Shown here: piece by piece, positions 44,208 through 52,802 of the stretch
How positions within the stretch are numbered: the stretch's first letter is position 1
Layout of the letters: every line of letters begins with the position of its first letter
From: Pelagibacteraceae bacterium AG-349-L23
GTDB lineage: Bacteria; Pseudomonadota; Alphaproteobacteria; Pelagibacterales; Pelagibacteraceae
Assembly: GCA_003281045.1 (NCBI GenBank)
Contig: QCDD01000005.1
Span: 1-54,644 of the forward strand
DNA: 54,644 nt
Reading direction: 5' to 3'
The notes under the pieces: generated by a model
Told to the model about the DNA's origin: nothing
Seen by the model: only the letters and a program-made list of their open reading frames with translations
Databases searched by the model: none
Position numbers and translations under genes: made by a program

Positions 44208-45041
44208 TTATAAACTAAAATATCTAAATATAAAAATTGTCCCAATAACATAGAGAAAAACTCCAAACATTCTTTGAGCTTTAATTTTACTCATTTTATG
44301 TACTGTATTAACTCCTACTCTTGCCATTAAAGTTGTTATTGGAATAAATATTAAAAAAGCTGGGATATTTACAAAACCAATACTTAAAGGCAGACTAACA
44401 TCTAAATAAAGTCCAGTTGAAAAAAATCCTATTGTGCCTGAAATGGAAATAACCCAACCAATTGCAGCAGCGCTACCAATAGCTTTTGTAATTGGATATC
44501 CAAAAAATCTTAATATAGGAACATTCATCATTGCTCCTGTAATACCCATAGGTGCAGAAATTGAACCAGATATAAAGCCTAAAATAGCTTTCGAAAAAAA
44601 ACCAAAACTAGGTTTAATTTTGTTTGAATTTTCTTGTTCTAAAAGCAGGTAAGCACCAAACATGAAAACAACAATTGAAAAAAAAAGAACTAAATATTTT
44701 GTTTTTAAAAAAGCTGCTAAAAATGAACCAAAAAATACTCCCAAAATAACAAATGATCCAAAAATTTTTAAAATACTTAAATCAACTGCATTATGTTTTC
44801 TGTGGGTAAGAACAGAGGCTGTTGAAGTAAATATCGTTATGAAAAATGCAGTACCAACAGCTAAGTGCATTGTGTAATCATCAGTAAGATTTAAAAAGTC
44901 AAATATAAAAAAAAGAAATGGAACCGATATTAAGCCACCTCCTATCCCAAAAAGGCCAGCAAAAAAACCAACAGGTATAGCAGCCATGACCATCAAAATA
45001 ATCAAATAAAAATAATTTAGATTTGTAAGGGAGTCGGTCAA
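44208..45041 (-). CDS. TauE/SafE family permease (second copy)
   Basis: A 277-residue inner-membrane protein with about eight hydrophobic segments in two related halves. Family marks are GFFAGLFGIGGGLISVPFL in the first half and SGSISAPMGITGAMMNVPILRFFGYP in the second. TauE/SafE proteins are thought to export or take up sulfite, sulfoacetate or related sulfur and organic anions. It is clearly a paralogue of the protein encoded just upstream, 11 bases away. Substrate unknown. Confidence 0.87.
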   Translation of the reverse strand: MTDSLTNLNYFYLIILMVMAAIPVGFFAGLFGIGGGLISVPFLFFIFDFLNLTDDYTMHLAVGTAFFITIFTSTASVLTHRKHNAVDLSILKIFGSFVILGVFFGSFLAAFLKTKYLVLFFSIVVFMFGAYLLLEQENSNKIKPSFGFFSKAILGFISGSISAPMGITGAMMNVPILRFFGYPITKAIGSAAAIGWVISISGTIGFFSTGLYLDVSLPLSIGFVNIPAFLIFIPITTLMARVGVNTVHKMSKIKAQRMFGVFLYVIGTIFIFRYFSL

Positions 45042-45052
45042 TTTTTATATTT

Positions 45053-45889
45053 TTAATTTATACTTAAATACTCGATAAAAGATCGTATTGATACTAAAAT
45101 TAAGAATATTCCAAAAATTTTACTAAGTAATTTTTTATCAATTTTATGAACAACTTTAGCTCCTATGCGAGCCATAATCATTGTAACAGGTACAAATACT
45201 GCAAAACCTAGTAGATTTATGTAACCAACGCTATAGGGAGTATTGACATTATCAATTATCTTACCACCAGTTATCATTGTAATTGTTCCTGTTATAGCAA
45301 TTAAAAATCCAACTGCTGCTGCTGTACCTATTGATTTTCTAATGTCATATCCAAAAGTTCTCATAAATGGAACCATTAAAGATCCACCTCCAATACCTAA
45401 AGGCACAGATATAAATCCAATAATTACACCGGAAACATTTTTTACAATAGCTGAAATTTGTTTGGGATTATCTACTAATTTTTCTCTTAAAAATATAAAA
45501 AACAATCCAACCATGAGGGCGAAGATTGAAAAAAATAAAACTAATGTGGGAGTTTTTAAATTCACAGCTAAGAAAGTCCCACCAATAACACCTGCTAAAA
45601 TAAAAACACCAAATGATCTGACCATTTTAAAATCAACAGCATCATACTCTTTATGGGTCATTGTTGAAATGATTGAAGTGGGAATAATTATTGCAAGTGA
45701 TGTTCCAACCGAAAGATGCATTCTCGTGACGATATCGAAATCCAAAACAGTAAAAGCATAATAAAGCGCAGGAACCATTACAATACCACCACCTACCCCC
45801 AACAATCCAGCCATGAAACCCGCTCCCGCAGCCGCAACTGCTAAAACAAATAATAAATTTATTAATTCAGCAATAGCAATTGTTTCCAT
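45053..45889 (-). CDS. TauE/SafE family permease (first copy)
   Basis: A 278-residue protein with about eight membrane segments. AGAGFMAGLLGVGGGIVMVPALYY and GFISVPLGIGGGSLMVPFMRTFGYD mark the two TauE/SafE halves. The ATG at 45889 overlaps the stop of dusA by one base. Two tandem copies of this type are unusual enough to suggest a heterodimer or two related substrates. Position after a TRAP transporter suggests a role in handling an organic or sulfonate acid, but this is only inference from order. Confidence 0.88.
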   Translation of the reverse strand: METIAIAELINLLFVLAVAAAGAGFMAGLLGVGGGIVMVPALYYAFTVLDFDIVTRMHLSVGTSLAIIIPTSIISTMTHKEYDAVDFKMVRSFGVFILAGVIGGTFLAVNLKTPTLVLFFSIFALMVGLFFIFLREKLVDNPKQISAIVKNVSGVIIGFISVPLGIGGGSLMVPFMRTFGYDIRKSIGTAAAVGFLIAITGTITMITGGKIIDNVNTPYSVGYINLLGFAVFVPVTMIMARIGAKVVHKIDKKLLSKIFGIFLILVSIRSFIEYLSIN

Positions 45890-46893
45890 TAGGAACTTAC
45901 TTGATTGGCTTTTTCGTTATTTTGAACAATAGTCATAATATGTTTGGCCTTTTGGAAATCAGAATCTCTCGCCATCATATTATCACTTAAATATCTTTTC
46001 CAATCTTTGGAACCTACCTGACCATGGTATAAACCAACTGTGTGTCTCATTATATGATTTACTTTAGTTCCCTTCTTTACTTCATTATCCAAATATTCTA
46101 AAAGTTTTTTAACGACTTCTTCTCTTGAAGGATTGTCATTTGTTTTAAATATCTTTTTTTCAATTTCAACCAGTGAATATGGATTTTGGTAGATTGACCT
46201 ACCAATCATTACTCCGTCACAAAATTTCATGTGATCATTTATTTCGCTTACTTTAGTTATTCCACCATTTATAATTATTTCTAAATCTGGATTTGCTTTT
46301 TTAATCTCATAAACCATTTTGTAATTTAATTTTGGAATATTTAAGTTTTGCTTTGGTGACAATCCAGAAAGCATTGCTTTTCTTGCATGTAAAATGAATG
46401 TTTTGGTACCTACGTCCCTTAACTTGTGAATAAAATTATTAAGATAGTTAAAATCTTCAACATCATCAAAACCTATGCGAGTTTTGGCTGTAACAGGAAT
46501 TTTACACGCTTTAACCATAGAATGAATACATTCCGCTACTAAATCTGGTTCCTTCATTAGACATGCACCAAACTTATTTTTTTGAACCTTTTTACTTGGA
46601 CATCCAAGATTAATATTTATTTCATCATATCCCATGTCCTCTGCAATTTTTGCGACCTCTGCCAATTCATTTTTGTCAGATCCACCAACCTGTAAAGCTA
46701 AAGGTTTTTCCTCAGGGCTAAATGATAAAATTTTATTTCTATCTCCATGAATTGCAGATTTTGTGGCGACCATCTCGGTATAAAGCATTACATTTTTGCT
46801 CATTAATCTAAGAAAAAAACGATCGTGCCTATCAGTACAATCCATCATTGGAGCGACTGAAACTTTTCTATTAATTTTTTTTTTAGTATCCAA
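45889..46893 (-). CDS. dusA: tRNA-dihydrouridine synthase A
   Basis: A flavoenzyme of about 334 residues that reduces specific uridines in tRNA D-loops. The FMN barrel begins with VSVAPMMDCTDRHDRFF; NLGCPSKKVQKNKFGACLMKEPDLV carries the catalytic Cys, and LHARKAMLSGLSPKQN, DINGGI-like and GVMIGRSIYQNP follow. The open frame extends further upstream, but I take the TTG at 46893 (MDTKKKINRKVSVAPMM), which overlaps dctM by 11 bases and gives the usual DusA length. It sits between transporter genes on one transcript; no functional link is apparent. Confidence 0.9.
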   Translation of the reverse strand: MDTKKKINRKVSVAPMMDCTDRHDRFFLRLMSKNVMLYTEMVATKSAIHGDRNKILSFSPEEKPLALQVGGSDKNELAEVAKIAEDMGYDEININLGCPSKKVQKNKFGACLMKEPDLVAECIHSMVKACKIPVTAKTRIGFDDVEDFNYLNNFIHKLRDVGTKTFILHARKAMLSGLSPKQNLNIPKLNYKMVYEIKKANPDLEIIINGGITKVSEINDHMKFCDGVMIGRSIYQNPYSLVEIEKKIFKTNDNPSREEVVKKLLEYLDNEVKKGTKVNHIMRHTVGLYHGQVGSKDWKRYLSDNMMARDSDFQKAKHIMTIVQNNEKANQVSS

Positions 46894-48214
46894 GTGCTTT
46901 ACCCATGATTTTATCAGGTAACCATGTAACAATTTCAGGAAAAATACATAGAATTAAAATAGCCAATGCCATAATTATCATGAACGGAATAGAGCCTTTT
47001 AAAATTTCAGATAAACTTACATCTGGGGTAATACCCTTTATAATATAAAGATTTAATCCAACAGGAGGAGTTATCAATCCTATTTCCATATTAATAGTAA
47101 ATACAATTGCAAACCAATAAGGATCAAATCCTAAAGTTGTTATTACTGGCAACAAAATTGCAGAGGTCATAACAATCACTGCAACAGGAGGTAAAAAGAA
47201 ACCAGCGATCAAAAGAAATATATTAATTAAAATAAATACAACCCACTTATTTGAACTTAACTCAACCATACTTTGAGCTAATGACTGAGTTACGTATAGT
47301 TGTGAAAGAGTGAATGCAAAAAGATAAGAGGCTGCAATAATAAACATTATCATTACACTTTCTTTCATTGATACTTTAACAATGTTCCAAATCTTTTTTG
47401 GCTGATAAATTTTGTAAACAACAGCTATCAAGACAAAAACTAAGAACGCTCCAACACCAGATGCTTCCGACGGAGTTGCAACCCCACCATATAAAACGTA
47501 TAAAACTCCTGCAATAATTGCTAAGAATGGAAGAATTCTGGGTAATACTTCAAGTTTTTCTTTTAATGTTGGCTTTACCCTATTTCGTAAAGCTTTTGCA
47601 GCATCTTTATCAATAAAATAACTATGGATGAGTGCCCAAATTGCAAACATTCCTGCTAACATGAAACCTGGCACTAACCCACATAAAAATAATCTTCCGA
47701 TTGATGTTCCGGTTGCGATTCCATAAACAATTAAAACAATGCTTGGAGGAATTAAAACTCCTAGTGTTCCACCAGCTGCAATAGTTCCTGTAGCTATTTG
47801 ATCTGAATAGCCCCTTTTCCTCATTTCTGGTATTCCCATAGTTCCAATAGCTGCACAAGTTGCAGGACTTGATCCACTTAATGCAGCAAAAATTGAACAT
47901 GCTCCTATATTAGAAATAACTAATCCACCCGGTACTCTCCAAAGCCATCTATCTAATCCTGTGTATAAATCTTTACCTGCAGGAGAATTAGCAACTGCCA
48001 TTCCCATTAAAATAAACATTGGTATCGATAGTAAAACAAACGAATTTAATCCAGCAAAGAATGTTTCAGCAAAAACATCAAGCATTTGAAAACCCTCAAA
48101 TGATACTAAAAGTACTATTGATACAAAACTCAAACCAAAAGCAATTGGAATTCCAGAAAAGAGTACCAGCAAAGTAAAAACTGCAACAATTAAAGCTATT
48201 ATTAATGGGTCCAT
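46883..48214 (-). CDS. dctM: TRAP transporter large permease DctM
   Basis: A 443-residue large permease subunit with about 12 to 13 membrane segments. Typical blocks are FSGIPIAFGLSFV, SIPMFILMGMAVANSPAGKDLY, GSSPATCAAIGTMGIPEMRKRGY, GTLGVLIPPSIVLIVYGIATGTSIG and MEIGLITPPVGLNLYIIKGI. TRAP importers use an ion gradient rather than ATP to take up carboxylates and other organic acids from the periplasmic binding protein. It follows dctQ with a shared base. Confidence 0.94.
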   Translation of the reverse strand: MDPLIIALIVAVFTLLVLFSGIPIAFGLSFVSIVLLVSFEGFQMLDVFAETFFAGLNSFVLLSIPMFILMGMAVANSPAGKDLYTGLDRWLWRVPGGLVISNIGACSIFAALSGSSPATCAAIGTMGIPEMRKRGYSDQIATGTIAAGGTLGVLIPPSIVLIVYGIATGTSIGRLFLCGLVPGFMLAGMFAIWALIHSYFIDKDAAKALRNRVKPTLKEKLEVLPRILPFLAIIAGVLYVLYGGVATPSEASGVGAFLVFVLIAVVYKIYQPKKIWNIVKVSMKESVMIMFIIAASYLFAFTLSQLYVTQSLAQSMVELSSNKWVVFILINIFLLIAGFFLPPVAVIVMTSAILLPVITTLGFDPYWFAIVFTINMEIGLITPPVGLNLYIIKGITPDVSLSEILKGSIPFMIIMALAILILCIFPEIVTWLPDKIMGKALGY

Positions 48215-48708
48215 TAATTATAATCCTTATCGTCAGTTAGTTTGATAATTTCAGCTATATATTGAAGAATCATTAGTATAGCACCTAAAGCCATTGAAGA
48301 ATATGGTATCCATAAAGGTGGATCCCAAACTGTTCCAGTCGAATAATTTTTGGTAAATGCTTCCTCAACCATTAAAAATCCAAAATAAAATAAAATTAGA
48401 AAAAATAATAAACTTAATAATGAAGTAAAAATTTTTAAGCGAATGATATTTTTTTTGGATAGAAAGTCATAAATCCATTCCATGCTTACGTGAGCTTTTT
48501 CACTAAGTACATACACACTTCCTATAAAAGTTGATGCAACTAGTAACATGGTAACTAATTCTGTTTGCCAAGTAATTGCTCTTTGAAAAAAATATCTCTC
48601 AAAAACTAGCTCTACAATAACTAAAATTGATAAGAGCAAAGCTAATACTGCAAAAGCACCACAAGCTTTTGCGATAAAATCACAAAATTTAAGATATTTT
48701 TTTTTCAT
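48214..48708 (-). CDS. dctQ: TRAP transporter small permease DctQ
   Basis: A 164-residue small TRAP subunit with four hydrophobic segments and the family pattern FFQRAITWQTELVTMLLVASTFIGSVYVL. It forms the membrane complex with DctM. The ATG lies directly after the T-run of a hairpin that separates it from dctP, and no Shine-Dalgarno is visible apart from that run, so its translation may be weak or tied to the hairpin. Confidence 0.88.
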   Translation of the reverse strand: MKKKYLKFCDFIAKACGAFAVLALLLSILVIVELVFERYFFQRAITWQTELVTMLLVASTFIGSVYVLSEKAHVSMEWIYDFLSKKNIIRLKIFTSLLSLLFFLILFYFGFLMVEEAFTKNYSTGTVWDPPLWIPYSSMALGAILMILQYIAEIIKLTDDKDYN

Positions 48709-48744
48709 AAAAAAACCCCTATTTAATAGAAATAAATAGGGGTT
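48709..48744 (-). terminator. intercistronic hairpin between dctP and dctQ
   Basis: A perfect 12-bp stem (48714-48725 with 48733-48744) and a 7-base loop are followed on the minus strand by a run of seven T just before the dctQ ATG. It has the form of an intrinsic terminator. Partial read-through would give much more binding protein than membrane subunits from one promoter. Confidence 0.75.
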
Positions 48745-48758
48745 CTTTATATATTATT

Positions 48759-49769
48759 TTATTTAACTGCTAAAGCCATTTCCATCAGCTTATCACCACC
48801 TGGAACTTTATCAGCGAATGCCTTGTGAGATGATTTTTTCGCAATCTCTACCCACGCAGCATGATCTTTTTCGTTCATGTATACTAATTTAACACCTGCA
48901 GCTTTATAAGCTTCTTCAAACTTTTTATCTAAGTTTTCAACTTGAGCTGTCATGTATTTTTCAGCAACTTTTCCTGCTTTCATTAAAGCTTTTTGCTGCT
49001 TAGAATTTAAAGCATCAAAAGACTTTTTAGACATCAGAATTGGCTCATACATAAACCATAATCCAAATTTTCCTGGAGGTGTTGCGCATGAAACTTGCTC
49101 ATAAATTTTGTAACTCACAAAACTTCCTGAGCTAGTATTTGCACCTGTTAATACACCTGTTTGTAAACCAGTATAAATTTCAGATGATGGCATACTTTGT
49201 ATACCTGCTCCTGCAGCTTCTAACATTTGGTTAAATGCTTTACCCGCAGCTCTCATCACTTGTCCTTTTGCGTCGCTAGGGTTTTTAATACATTTTGTTT
49301 TTGAAGCAAAACCACCACCTAACCAAGCATCAGATAAAACTACAACACCAGCATCATTAATGATTTTTTTAATTTCAGTCATCATTGGACCTTTATTAAA
49401 TCTTAATGCGTGATCATGATTTTTTACAGTTCCTGGCATTAACGTTGCATCAAATTCTGGATGAAACTTAGATGCGTATGCTAAAGGAAAAGCAGAAATA
49501 TCTAACTGACCAGTTGTCATAGGTTTCCACTGTTCTTTTGGTTTATATAATGATTTAGCTGGATAAATTCTGATATCTATTCCAACATTTGCTTTTTTAA
49601 CCTCGTCAGCAATGATTTGAACCATTTCATGACGTGGATCATAAGATCCATCAGCTCTTGGAGTACCAGGCCATTGGTGACTTGCTTTTAGCGTAACTGC
49701 ATAAGCAGAACCAATAGTAGTAAAAACAAAAACTAATGAAGTTAAATATAAAGATATTCTTTTTAACAT
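48759..49769 (-). CDS. dctP: TRAP transporter periplasmic binding protein DctP
   Basis: A 336-residue periplasmic binding protein. The signal peptide (LYLTSLVFVFTTIGSAYA, cleavage near residue 25) leads to the DctP fold: LKASHQWPG, IYPAKSLYK, GQLDISAFP and, near residue 165, GQVMRAAGKAFNQMLEAAGA with the conserved Arg that binds a carboxylate. An SD (GAGGG about 8 bases before the ATG) and a good promoter lie upstream. The ligand is probably an organic acid, but the exact one cannot be told. It heads the dctP-dctQ-dctM transcript. Confidence 0.93.
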   Translation of the reverse strand: MLKRISLYLTSLVFVFTTIGSAYAVTLKASHQWPGTPRADGSYDPRHEMVQIIADEVKKANVGIDIRIYPAKSLYKPKEQWKPMTTGQLDISAFPLAYASKFHPEFDATLMPGTVKNHDHALRFNKGPMMTEIKKIINDAGVVVLSDAWLGGGFASKTKCIKNPSDAKGQVMRAAGKAFNQMLEAAGAGIQSMPSSEIYTGLQTGVLTGANTSSGSFVSYKIYEQVSCATPPGKFGLWFMYEPILMSKKSFDALNSKQQKALMKAGKVAEKYMTAQVENLDKKFEEAYKAAGVKLVYMNEKDHAAWVEIAKKSSHKAFADKVPGGDKLMEMALAVK

Positions 49770-49804
49770 TATTTTTTCCCTCTATTGTTATTTTTAATAA
49801 TTCA

Positions 49805-49833
49805 ATTAAAGTGAACTTATTAATAAGAGTCAA
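49805..49833 (-). promoter_or_regulatory. dctP promoter with a palindrome in its spacer
   Basis: On the minus strand TTGACT (49828-49833) and TTTAAT (49805-49810) are spaced exactly 17 bases apart, starting transcription about 30 bases upstream of dctP. A perfect 12-base palindrome, CTTATTAATAAG (49816-49827), fills most of the spacer and could be an operator. Confidence 0.6.
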
Positions 49834-49863
49834 GTCGACAAAAACTCATGTAAGATAAATAAT

Positions 49864-51009
49864 ATGGATGGACCTTTAAAAAACCTACTGGTAGTTGATT
49901 TAACAAGAGTATTAGTTGGTCCTTACTGCACTATGATATTATCTGATTTAGGAGCTAGAGTAATTAAAGTTGAAGCACCTGAAATTGGAGATGACTCAAG
50001 AAAATTTGGACCATTTATAAAAGATTACTCTGCTTATTTCATGTCTCTTAACAGAGGAAAGGAAAGTATTGCACTTAATTTAAAGAATGATGAAGATAAA
50101 AAAATTTTTGAAAAAATTTTATCTGAAGCAGATATTTTAGTTGAAAATTTCAAACCTGGAACTTTAGAAAAATGGGGGTTTGGCTGGAAAGATGTTAATA
50201 AGAAATATCCAAAACTAATTTATGCTTCAGCATCAGGCTTTGGTCAAACTGGTCCACTTAAAGAATTACCCGCTTACGACATGGTAGTTCAAGGTATGGG
50301 CGGTTTAATGAGTGTTACTGGTCAACCAAACTCTGAACCTACTAGAGTTGGAACATCGATTGGCGATATTACTGCTGGGCTTTTTACTGCGATAGGTATT
50401 AATGCAGCTTTATACGATAGACAAAAAACTGGAAAAGGAATGTTCATAGATGTTTCTATGCTTGATTGTCAAATAGCTATATTAGAAAACGCTATAGCAC
50501 GTTATCTATCTAAAAATGAAATTCCAAAACCAATGGGTTCAAGACATCCATCAATTGCACCCTTTGAAGCCTTTAAGACAAAAGATAGTTATATAATCAT
50601 TGCAGCTGGAAATGATAAACTTTTTGAAAAACTTTGTAATCTTCTTCAAATCCCAGAAGTAAGTAAAGATCCAAAATTTTCAGATAATTCATCTAGAGCA
50701 AAAAATATGGATGAGCTTAAAAAAATTTTAGAGGAAAAATTATTAAGTAAAAAAACAGGTGATTGGGTTAGTGAAATGGAAAAAGATAAAATTCCATGTG
50801 GACCAATTTTTAATATCAAAGAGGCTGTTGAAAACCCACAAATAGAGTCTAGAAACATGATTGTTAAAGCGTTTCACAAAGTTGTTGGGGATTTTAAACT
50901 GGCTGGTAACCCAATTAAAATGTCCTCTTATAAAGATGAAAAAACAAGAGGTGACATACCTGATTTAGATGAACATCGACAAAAAATTATCAAGGAATTT
51001 TGTAACTAA
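49864..51009 (+). CDS. class III CoA transferase (CaiB/BaiF family)
   Basis: A 381-residue family III CoA transferase. The catalytic Asp168 is in GTSIGDITAGLFTAIGI, with the usual VVDLTRVLVGPYCTMILSDLGARVIKVEAPEIGDDSR at the start and ENFKPGTLEKWGFG near 94-107. Such enzymes move CoA between carboxylic acids (formate, oxalate, succinate, carnitine, mesaconate and others). It is divergent from dctP, so it may activate the acid taken up by the TRAP system; this is inference from position. The substrate is not determinable here. Confidence 0.9.
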   Translation: MDGPLKNLLVVDLTRVLVGPYCTMILSDLGARVIKVEAPEIGDDSRKFGPFIKDYSAYFMSLNRGKESIALNLKNDEDKKIFEKILSEADILVENFKPGTLEKWGFGWKDVNKKYPKLIYASASGFGQTGPLKELPAYDMVVQGMGGLMSVTGQPNSEPTRVGTSIGDITAGLFTAIGINAALYDRQKTGKGMFIDVSMLDCQIAILENAIARYLSKNEIPKPMGSRHPSIAPFEAFKTKDSYIIIAAGNDKLFEKLCNLLQIPEVSKDPKFSDNSSRAKNMDELKKILEEKLLSKKTGDWVSEMEKDKIPCGPIFNIKEAVENPQIESRNMIVKAFHKVVGDFKLAGNPIKMSSYKDEKTRGDIPDLDEHRQKIIKEFCN

Positions 51010-51015
51010 TAAATT

Positions 51016-51543
51016 TTAAGAGTTTGAAGTGTCAGTGTCGTCTGCTGCTTGATCTTCACTTTCAGAAACTTGATCTAAAGAAACGTCTCCCTGTTCTGCT
51101 TCAGCATCATCGGATACAGGAGCTTCTGGCACTTCAGGCTTAGCTGTGTCTGATAATTCTGCTAAATCATCTTTAGAAACTTGAATTTTTTCAGGAGCTT
51201 TTCTTGCTCTTTTAGATGGTAAAATAGGTGTTCCACTTTTTGAGATCTCACCTTTGTATAAGCTTTCAAAATCATCACCCACGTCCTCATCAGCTTCGGC
51301 ACCATCATCAACTTGTTCTACATGTTTTCTTAATTTGTAGACAGCGCTTTCAGTTAAATCGTCTACTTTAATATTTTCTTCAGCTATTTCTCTTAAAGCA
51401 ATCACTGTATTTTTATCATTATCACGATCTAAAGTTGGCTCTATCCCAGTATTGAGTTGAGTTGCTCTTTCCTTTGCAACTAAAACTAATTCATATGGGC
51501 TATCTACTTTATCAATACAATCTTCTACTGTAACTCTTGCCAT
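51016..51543 (-). CDS. rpoZ: RNA polymerase omega subunit with long acidic tail
   Basis: A 175-residue omega subunit. The first ~65 residues ([30 protein letters not shown], then [17 protein letters not shown]) carry the conserved omega motifs that help assemble beta-prime. The remaining ~110 residues are dominated by Asp, Glu, Ser, Ala and Pro (for example [18 protein letters not shown] and [17 protein letters not shown]), which is a low-complexity acidic tail longer than the common omega of about 90 to 130 residues. Its gene is alone here, not next to spoT or gmk as in enterobacteria. Confidence 0.9.
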   Translation of the reverse strand: MARVTVEDCIDKVDSPYELVLVAKERATQLNTGIEPTLDRDNDKNTVIALREIAEENIKVDDLTESAVYKLRKHVEQVDDGAEADEDVGDDFESLYKGEISKSGTPILPSKRARKAPEKIQVSKDDLAELSDTAKPEVPEAPVSDDAEAEQGDVSLDQVSESEDQAADDTDTSNS

Positions 51544-51585
51544 GCCGGTTATCTATAAGTTGTGATTAAAAAAAGCAAGGATTAT

Positions 51586-52794
51586 TTAAATATATTCAGG
51601 ATTTAACCTATTTCTGACCATGAACAGAGCAATTAAAGATAAGAAAATATATACAAATGAAATCACCGCTATTTGCTCAATTGTAAAGCCTTTGTCAATT
51701 AACAATCCAAATAAAGCTGTGCCAAAGGCAGTAGAAAATACCATCAATGCTGTTGTTAGTGCTTTAATTGAGCCAATGTATTTTACGCCATAAATCTCAG
51801 CCCAAGTAGAGGACCCCAAGACATTGGCAAGCCCATTTGAAATTCCAATTAAACCAAGGAATATAAAAGCAGAAATAGAAATATCTAAATAAAACAAAAC
51901 CAACATTGAAATCAACAAAGGTATGTTCATAAAGATCAATAATTTTCTGCTGGTAAATTTATCGATTAAAAACCCAGAGCCCAACAAAGTAATTACTGAT
52001 AAGACAGAATAAGCCATAAATGATTGTGCTATAACAAATTCACCCCACTCTTTCGATTCTGTTATATATGATTGATAAACAAATACACCGGTAGCAATCC
52101 AAGGCATTGCTAACATATTCAAACAAACTATATAAAATCTATAATCTTTTAAAACCTCAATACGTGTCCAATTTTTAATTTCTTTTTCAACAAAATTTTG
52201 ATCATTTACATCTTCTCTAGAATCAAAGTTCAGGTTTTTAATTAAGGCAAAAGAAATCAATGGTAAAAAAAATAGAATTAATACAGAAATAGACAGCCAA
52301 ATGTTTTGCCACGCAGTTAAAGTAAGTAAATAGACAATTAAAACTGGTAAAATAAATTCTGCAGTTGATAATCCAAACCAACCAATACTTAAAGCTTTGC
52401 CTCTAGATTTAGTAAAAAATCTTGAAATTGTTGTAGTTGCTGTGTGAGACATTAATCCTTGACCAGAAAACCTCATTAAAAAAACAGAAATAAATAAAAA
52501 AACTATTGATGAAATTTTTGAAAAGAAAAAACAAGAAAAAGCTAACAAAAGAGTTACATATAAAGCAAATCTAAAAATATTTATGTCATCAATTTTTTTA
52601 CCAACCCAAATTAAAAGAAAGCTACTCAATAATGTTGCAGAAGCATAAATTGAGCCAAATTGTCCATGAGTTATTGAAAGTGTTTCTCGAATACTTGAAT
52701 TGAATAAACCAAGAAAAAAACTCTGTCCAAAACTAGAAAAAAATGTAAAAATAAATCCAAATATAATTACTTTTAAACTTAAACTTTTAAACAT
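51586..52794 (-). CDS. major facilitator superfamily transporter
   Basis: A 402-residue MFS protein with 12 hydrophobic segments. The A-motif analogue lies in LIWVGKKIDDINIFR (between TM2 and TM3), followed by FLMRFSGQGLMSH in the TM4 region, and the second half repeats GFLIDKFTSRKLLIF. It resembles oxalate/formate-antiporter-like or related organic acid carriers, but the substrate is not clear. Its ATG is only 8 bases from the start of the divergent dehydrogenase gene, so the two promoters must overlap each other's coding sequence. Confidence 0.85.
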   Translation of the reverse strand: MFKSLSLKVIIFGFIFTFFSSFGQSFFLGLFNSSIRETLSITHGQFGSIYASATLLSSFLLIWVGKKIDDINIFRFALYVTLLLAFSCFFFSKISSIVFLFISVFLMRFSGQGLMSHTATTTISRFFTKSRGKALSIGWFGLSTAEFILPVLIVYLLTLTAWQNIWLSISVLILFFLPLISFALIKNLNFDSREDVNDQNFVEKEIKNWTRIEVLKDYRFYIVCLNMLAMPWIATGVFVYQSYITESKEWGEFVIAQSFMAYSVLSVITLLGSGFLIDKFTSRKLLIFMNIPLLISMLVLFYLDISISAFIFLGLIGISNGLANVLGSSTWAEIYGVKYIGSIKALTTALMVFSTAFGTALFGLLIDKGFTIEQIAVISFVYIFLSLIALFMVRNRLNPEYI

Positions 52795-52802
52795 AAAAAA
52801 TT

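Noticed and set aside
45243-45761. 172-codon open frame on the plus strand opposite a TauE/SafE gene
   Set aside because: It is an antisense shadow of a strongly conserved membrane protein; its translation is Ile/Pro/Thr-rich without any family pattern.
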